Below are positions 62,601-64,000 of a DNA stretch of 64,000 nt, piece by piece. This DNA is from Verrucomicrobiota bacterium (lineage in GTDB: Bacteria > Verrucomicrobiota > Verrucomicrobiia > Verrucomicrobiales > Akkermansiaceae), in contig JAFLEH010000014.1 in NCBI GenBank assembly GCA_017301995.1, positions 108,719 to 172,718 of the forward strand, given 5' to 3'. Under the pieces are notes generated by a model. The model did no database searches. It worked only from the letters and a program-made list of their open reading frames with translations, and was not told the DNA's origin. Position 1 is the first letter of the stretch, and every line of letters starts with the position of its first letter. Made by a program: the position numbers and the translations under genes.

Positions 62601-62679
62601 GTTCTCCATGATCGGCGACGGCCTCCGGGGACGCACCGGAACCGGTGAAATCCGCGTTTTCCGCACGACCGGAAAATAA
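59626..62679 (+). CDS. Membrane Ser/Thr protein kinase with WD40 repeats
   Basis: The 1017-residue protein has a small zinc-ribbon-like N-terminus (Cys11, Cys14, Cys28, Cys31), then a Hanks-type kinase (about residues 58-335) with GRGGSGVVYQA, the VALK lysine, HRDLKPANI (Asp183) and DFGMG (Asp201), and a GTPAYMAPEQ activation end. One transmembrane helix (about 345-370) and a C-terminal WD40-type propeller follow, with motifs such as LSLDVSPDGKWLLSGGNDHTVRLW and IAFSPDSRTLASSAADRTLRLW. The propeller probably lies across the membrane and senses a ligand, or acts as a protein platform. It is coupled to the sigma factor gene upstream. Confidence 0.93.
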   Translation: MDPMTDPSSRCPRCGAANHRQGAEDGTCPACLLAAAGLWASAPPPDTGEPEISGECGGYVLERLIGRGGSGVVYQARRTTGGPAVALKTLATAHAAGPDELRRFRFEMESGAALEHPNLVRVLEVGDDSGVPFYVMDLAAGGTLADLIPETPHKAGVKPAAAILTKVARAVHFAHERGVLHRDLKPANILLDQHGEPRVADFGMGRLLHSPAALTLTGAALGTPAYMAPEQASGGTVTTAADQYSLGAVLFHLLTGRPPFTGNGPMEILHKVVSTEVPDPSSLAPWIDRDLATVCLTAMRRDPSRRYASVAEFADDLERWQLGKPVVARPLPVWRRATKWARRHPVAATLTIMGALTAAAMATLYVAGSEMLKTERNRALKHESEARASAAEATAARDQFQLNAYAADVYLGFRALADGHFGQAREMLARHLPRPGSKDLRGFEWHALDHLCQGDDQAVWRDHSAAVTAVAFHPRTNLLASGGRDGRIIVREFPSGTVRLRLPLPSAPRDFAEIPYLTNVAKRSADFAALTVSGAANPDDLRMRSRPSKLGEIHALAWSPDGKWLASGGGGSFVRIWSMPGGSLSGVIPVMMASRLAFGDDGSRLIVFAPAEGEIHRHELRVYDTETLATQRVIRGLQEVHAIAPGGGRAAVMPSGGTEIRIHDTRTGDMLSKWDGRIALKRLAFGSDGSFLIGSEASGVLAAVWRTTDGQRTGSVFPVAGKFDLVQVQPPGLRLISTGAGQMISAQAIAADSPAVSLRGHEDTVLSLDVSPDGKWLLSGGNDHTVRLWPTSKPSPPASDDGQFEERPEPPADVRENPSKSNIVWTRTPEGHWIGDGARNGRIRFRPFSNNDAERRMTAPPERYSRLVSAPDGTLAAMSWPRTVRLMRPNEDRWERPWTLTQGTLGPIVFSPDSRLLASGGDDNLIGIRDASTGGLVAELRGHQGTIADIAFSPDSRTLASSAADRTLRLWHVPTWRELGILHQGEVLVNLEFSMIGDGLRGRTGTGEIRVFRTTGK

Positions 62680-62758
62680 TCCGTAAATTTCAGGAAACTC
62701 TCCTCCCGGATTCTTGCAGAGAGGGATGTGGGTCGCTTTCCCGGCCCCGATCCAAACC

Positions 62759-63370
62759 ATGAAACCACTCCTGCTACTGACCGTCCTGCCGTTTCTAACC
62801 GCCGCCCGAGGCGCCGTCGTCCTATCCAACCTGGCCGAACCGATCACCACCACCGTCTTGGTCAAGGGAACCGGCGGCTTCATCCCCTCCGCCCAGGAAT
62901 ACGGATTCGAGTTCACCGTGGGTGGCGGAGACCACCGGCTGGACACGGTCACCGTTGGCATCGGCGTCCACTTCGGAACGCTTCCGCTCACCGTCGAGTT
63001 GTATGAAAGCCCCTCGGGTCCGGACTCCGCCGTTTTTCTAACCGCCATGACCGGTCCCTCCCAGCCGTCCGACCAACTGGCGACTTACTCCCCCGCCGTT
63101 TACACCGAGCTGACCGACGGCTCCACCTATTTCCTGCGGTTCTGGGTCAACGGAAACGCCAGCAGCTACGCGATCCAGAAAACCAATCCCGTGGCGAGCG
63201 GCACCTTCGCCATGGGCGACAACTATCAGCGCACGGCGGGCGGTTCCTGGGGATCGGGAACCCATGGAAATGAATCCCTCGCGGAGATCACAGCCACCCC
63301 CATCCCCGAACCCTCCCTTGGATTATTAGGCGGATTGGGAACCCTGCTCATCCTGCGCCGGCGCGCGTGA
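62759..63370 (+). CDS. PEP-CTERM surface protein
   Basis: The 203-residue protein has a signal peptide (MKPLLLLTVLPFLTAARGA). A beta-rich domain follows (VGGGDHRLDTVTVGIGVHF, TYFLRFWVNGNASSYAI), similar to choice-of-anchor domains of PEP-CTERM proteins. The tail is canonical: PIPEPS, hydrophobic LGLLGGLGTLLIL and RRRA. It is destined for exosortase processing and surface display. It follows the kinase gene by 79 bases; whether it belongs to that operon or is its target is not shown. Leu codons CTA before ACC occur at 62794 and 63038. Confidence 0.85.
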   Translation: MKPLLLLTVLPFLTAARGAVVLSNLAEPITTTVLVKGTGGFIPSAQEYGFEFTVGGGDHRLDTVTVGIGVHFGTLPLTVELYESPSGPDSAVFLTAMTGPSQPSDQLATYSPAVYTELTDGSTYFLRFWVNGNASSYAIQKTNPVASGTFAMGDNYQRTAGGSWGSGTHGNESLAEITATPIPEPSLGLLGGLGTLLILRRRA

Positions 63371-63427
63371 CCTCACCGCAGCCAAGCGGTCGGCCGTTCG
63401 CCATGGTCTGCCTGGAGATCGCACCCT

Positions 63428-63637
63428 TCAGCGGAAACCGGACACCTCCACCGTCACGCAGGCCTTCGCCACCGGATCGGCCGGCACCGTCGCCATTTCC
63501 GGCAGCCAAAGTTCCCGCCAACGCCCCCGCGCCTTCGTCCGGATGAAATAGGAACTCTCGTCCGGCGGCGGCAGTTCCTGATCCGGAGGAAAATCGTCCG
63601 GAATCGTGAGATTTCGTCTTGCGCGGGGGGGCGGCAT
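63428..63637 (-). CDS. Small hypothetical protein, divergent from bactofilin
   Basis: A 69-residue frame from ATG 63637 with GC-rich third positions and plausible protein sequence (DFPPDQELPPPDESSYFIR, RWRELWLPEMATVPADPVAK). Its start is 20 bases from that of the bactofilin gene, back to back. No family is recognised and no signal peptide is seen. An overlapping frame (63454-63645) is less protein-like. Confidence 0.5.
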   Translation of the reverse strand: MPPPRARRNLTIPDDFPPDQELPPPDESSYFIRTKARGRWRELWLPEMATVPADPVAKACVTVEVSGFR

Positions 63638-63657
63638 CTGCTCAATTCCCCTCCGCC

Positions 63658-63978
63658 ATGGCCAACCCGACCAACGTCCTCTCCAACGGTATCGAAATCA
63701 CCGGTTCCATCCGTTTCTCCAACGACATGATCGTCGATGGCAAGATCAACGGCGAAATCACGTCCGACAAGGGCCGCGTGACGATCGGGGAAAACGCGTC
63801 AATCACCGGCGACATCACCGCCGGAGAGGTGAAGGTTTACGGCAAGGTGGAAGGCAAGATCACCTCGCAACGTTGCGAGCTGAAGGACAAGTCCCGGATC
63901 AACGGCGACATCAAGTCCAAGGTGTTCTCGATGGAAGAAGGCGCCCAACTCTCCGGACGCACCGAAATCGGCGGCTGA
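63658..63978 (+). CDS. Bactofilin
   Basis: The 106-residue protein consists almost entirely of the polymer-forming right-handed beta-helix: IEITGSIRFSNDMIVDGKINGEI, VTIGENASITGDITAGEVKVYGKVEGKI, RINGDIKSKVFSMEEGAQLSG. Bactofilins assemble into cytoskeletal filaments at the membrane and guide cell shape or stalk/murein synthesis. The ATG at 63658 (CTCCGCCATG) gives a normal short N-terminal tail; the frame extends to 63619 upstream. Confidence 0.93.
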   Translation: MANPTNVLSNGIEITGSIRFSNDMIVDGKINGEITSDKGRVTIGENASITGDITAGEVKVYGKVEGKITSQRCELKDKSRINGDIKSKVFSMEEGAQLSGRTEIGG

Positions 63979-64000
63979 TCGCTTCCGCCCCGCCCTTCCC

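Noticed and set aside
1..64000. CRISPR array, prophage or complete insertion sequence
   Set aside because: No regularly spaced direct repeats, phage structural genes or intact transposase were found.

Overview
The window looks like chromosomal DNA from a member of the Verrucomicrobiota, probably in or near the Verrucomicrobiaceae (Luteolibacter-like). This rests on several things seen together: a high-GC genome, two short PEP-CTERM proteins, very long secreted proteins with autotransporter-associated beta-strand repeats, a sigma factor next to a WD40 protein kinase, a DUF5069 protein, and secreted glycosidases of families GH29 and GH20. The assignment is inference; there is no rRNA or tRNA gene in the window.

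Layout. 1-3.6 kb: polyphosphate metabolism (exopolyphosphatase cut by the left edge, then polyphosphate kinase). 3.7-11.6 kb: a 2613-residue secreted zinc-metalloprotease mosaic. 11.6-15.4 kb (minus strand): an operon of aldo/keto reductase, DUF5069 protein, HAD hydrolase and the murein-recycling ligase Mpl. 15.7-22.6 kb: LptD, a small anchored protein, an M16 peptidase and SerS. 22.7-27.1 kb: MetY, then a HlyD-like adaptor with a terpene-cyclase-like secreted protein, then a fragment of an IS200-like/REP-associated transposase. 27.1-34.0 kb (minus): a 2287-residue beta-strand-repeat protein. 34.2-41.0 kb: a GlcD-type flavin dehydrogenase, an ABCG-like half transporter and three unrecognised envelope proteins. 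41.2-47.7 kb: a fused siroheme decarboxylase (AhbA-AhbB), a DJ-1/PfpI protein, a SulP transporter, a small secreted protein and a large MscS channel. 47.7-52.2 kb: an accessory-looking stretch with a secreted beta-propeller protein bracketed by a 28-bp imperfect direct repeat, tiny ORFs and a K+ channel with tandem TrkA modules. 52.2-58.5 kb: a PEP-CTERM protein, an alpha-L-fucosidase, a damaged VapBC-like toxin-antitoxin pair and a beta-N-acetylhexosaminidase. 58.8-64 kb: ECF-type sigma factor, membrane Ser/Thr kinase with WD40 repeats, a second PEP-CTERM protein, a small unknown ORF and a bactofilin.

How the genes fit together. Most of the window serves the cell envelope and its surface: LPS export (LptD), murein recycling (Mpl), bactofilin, mechanosensitive and K+ channels, giant adhesin/protease proteins, PEP-CTERM surface proteins and periplasmic or secreted enzymes for fucosylated and amino-sugar glycans. 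The remainder is housekeeping (SerS, MetY, Ppx-Ppk1).

The most unusual signal is at sequence level. The pentamer GTTAG/CTAAC occurs about 110 times by hand count, often built from rare codons (Val-Arg as GTT AGA, Leu-Gly as TTA GGN, Leu-Thr as CTA ACC), while CTAA followed by A, G or T is almost absent. In addition, most start codons lack a Shine-Dalgarno sequence, and several are preceded by the same CGCC block directly before ATG. No CRISPR array, prophage, complete insertion sequence or RNA gene was recognised.
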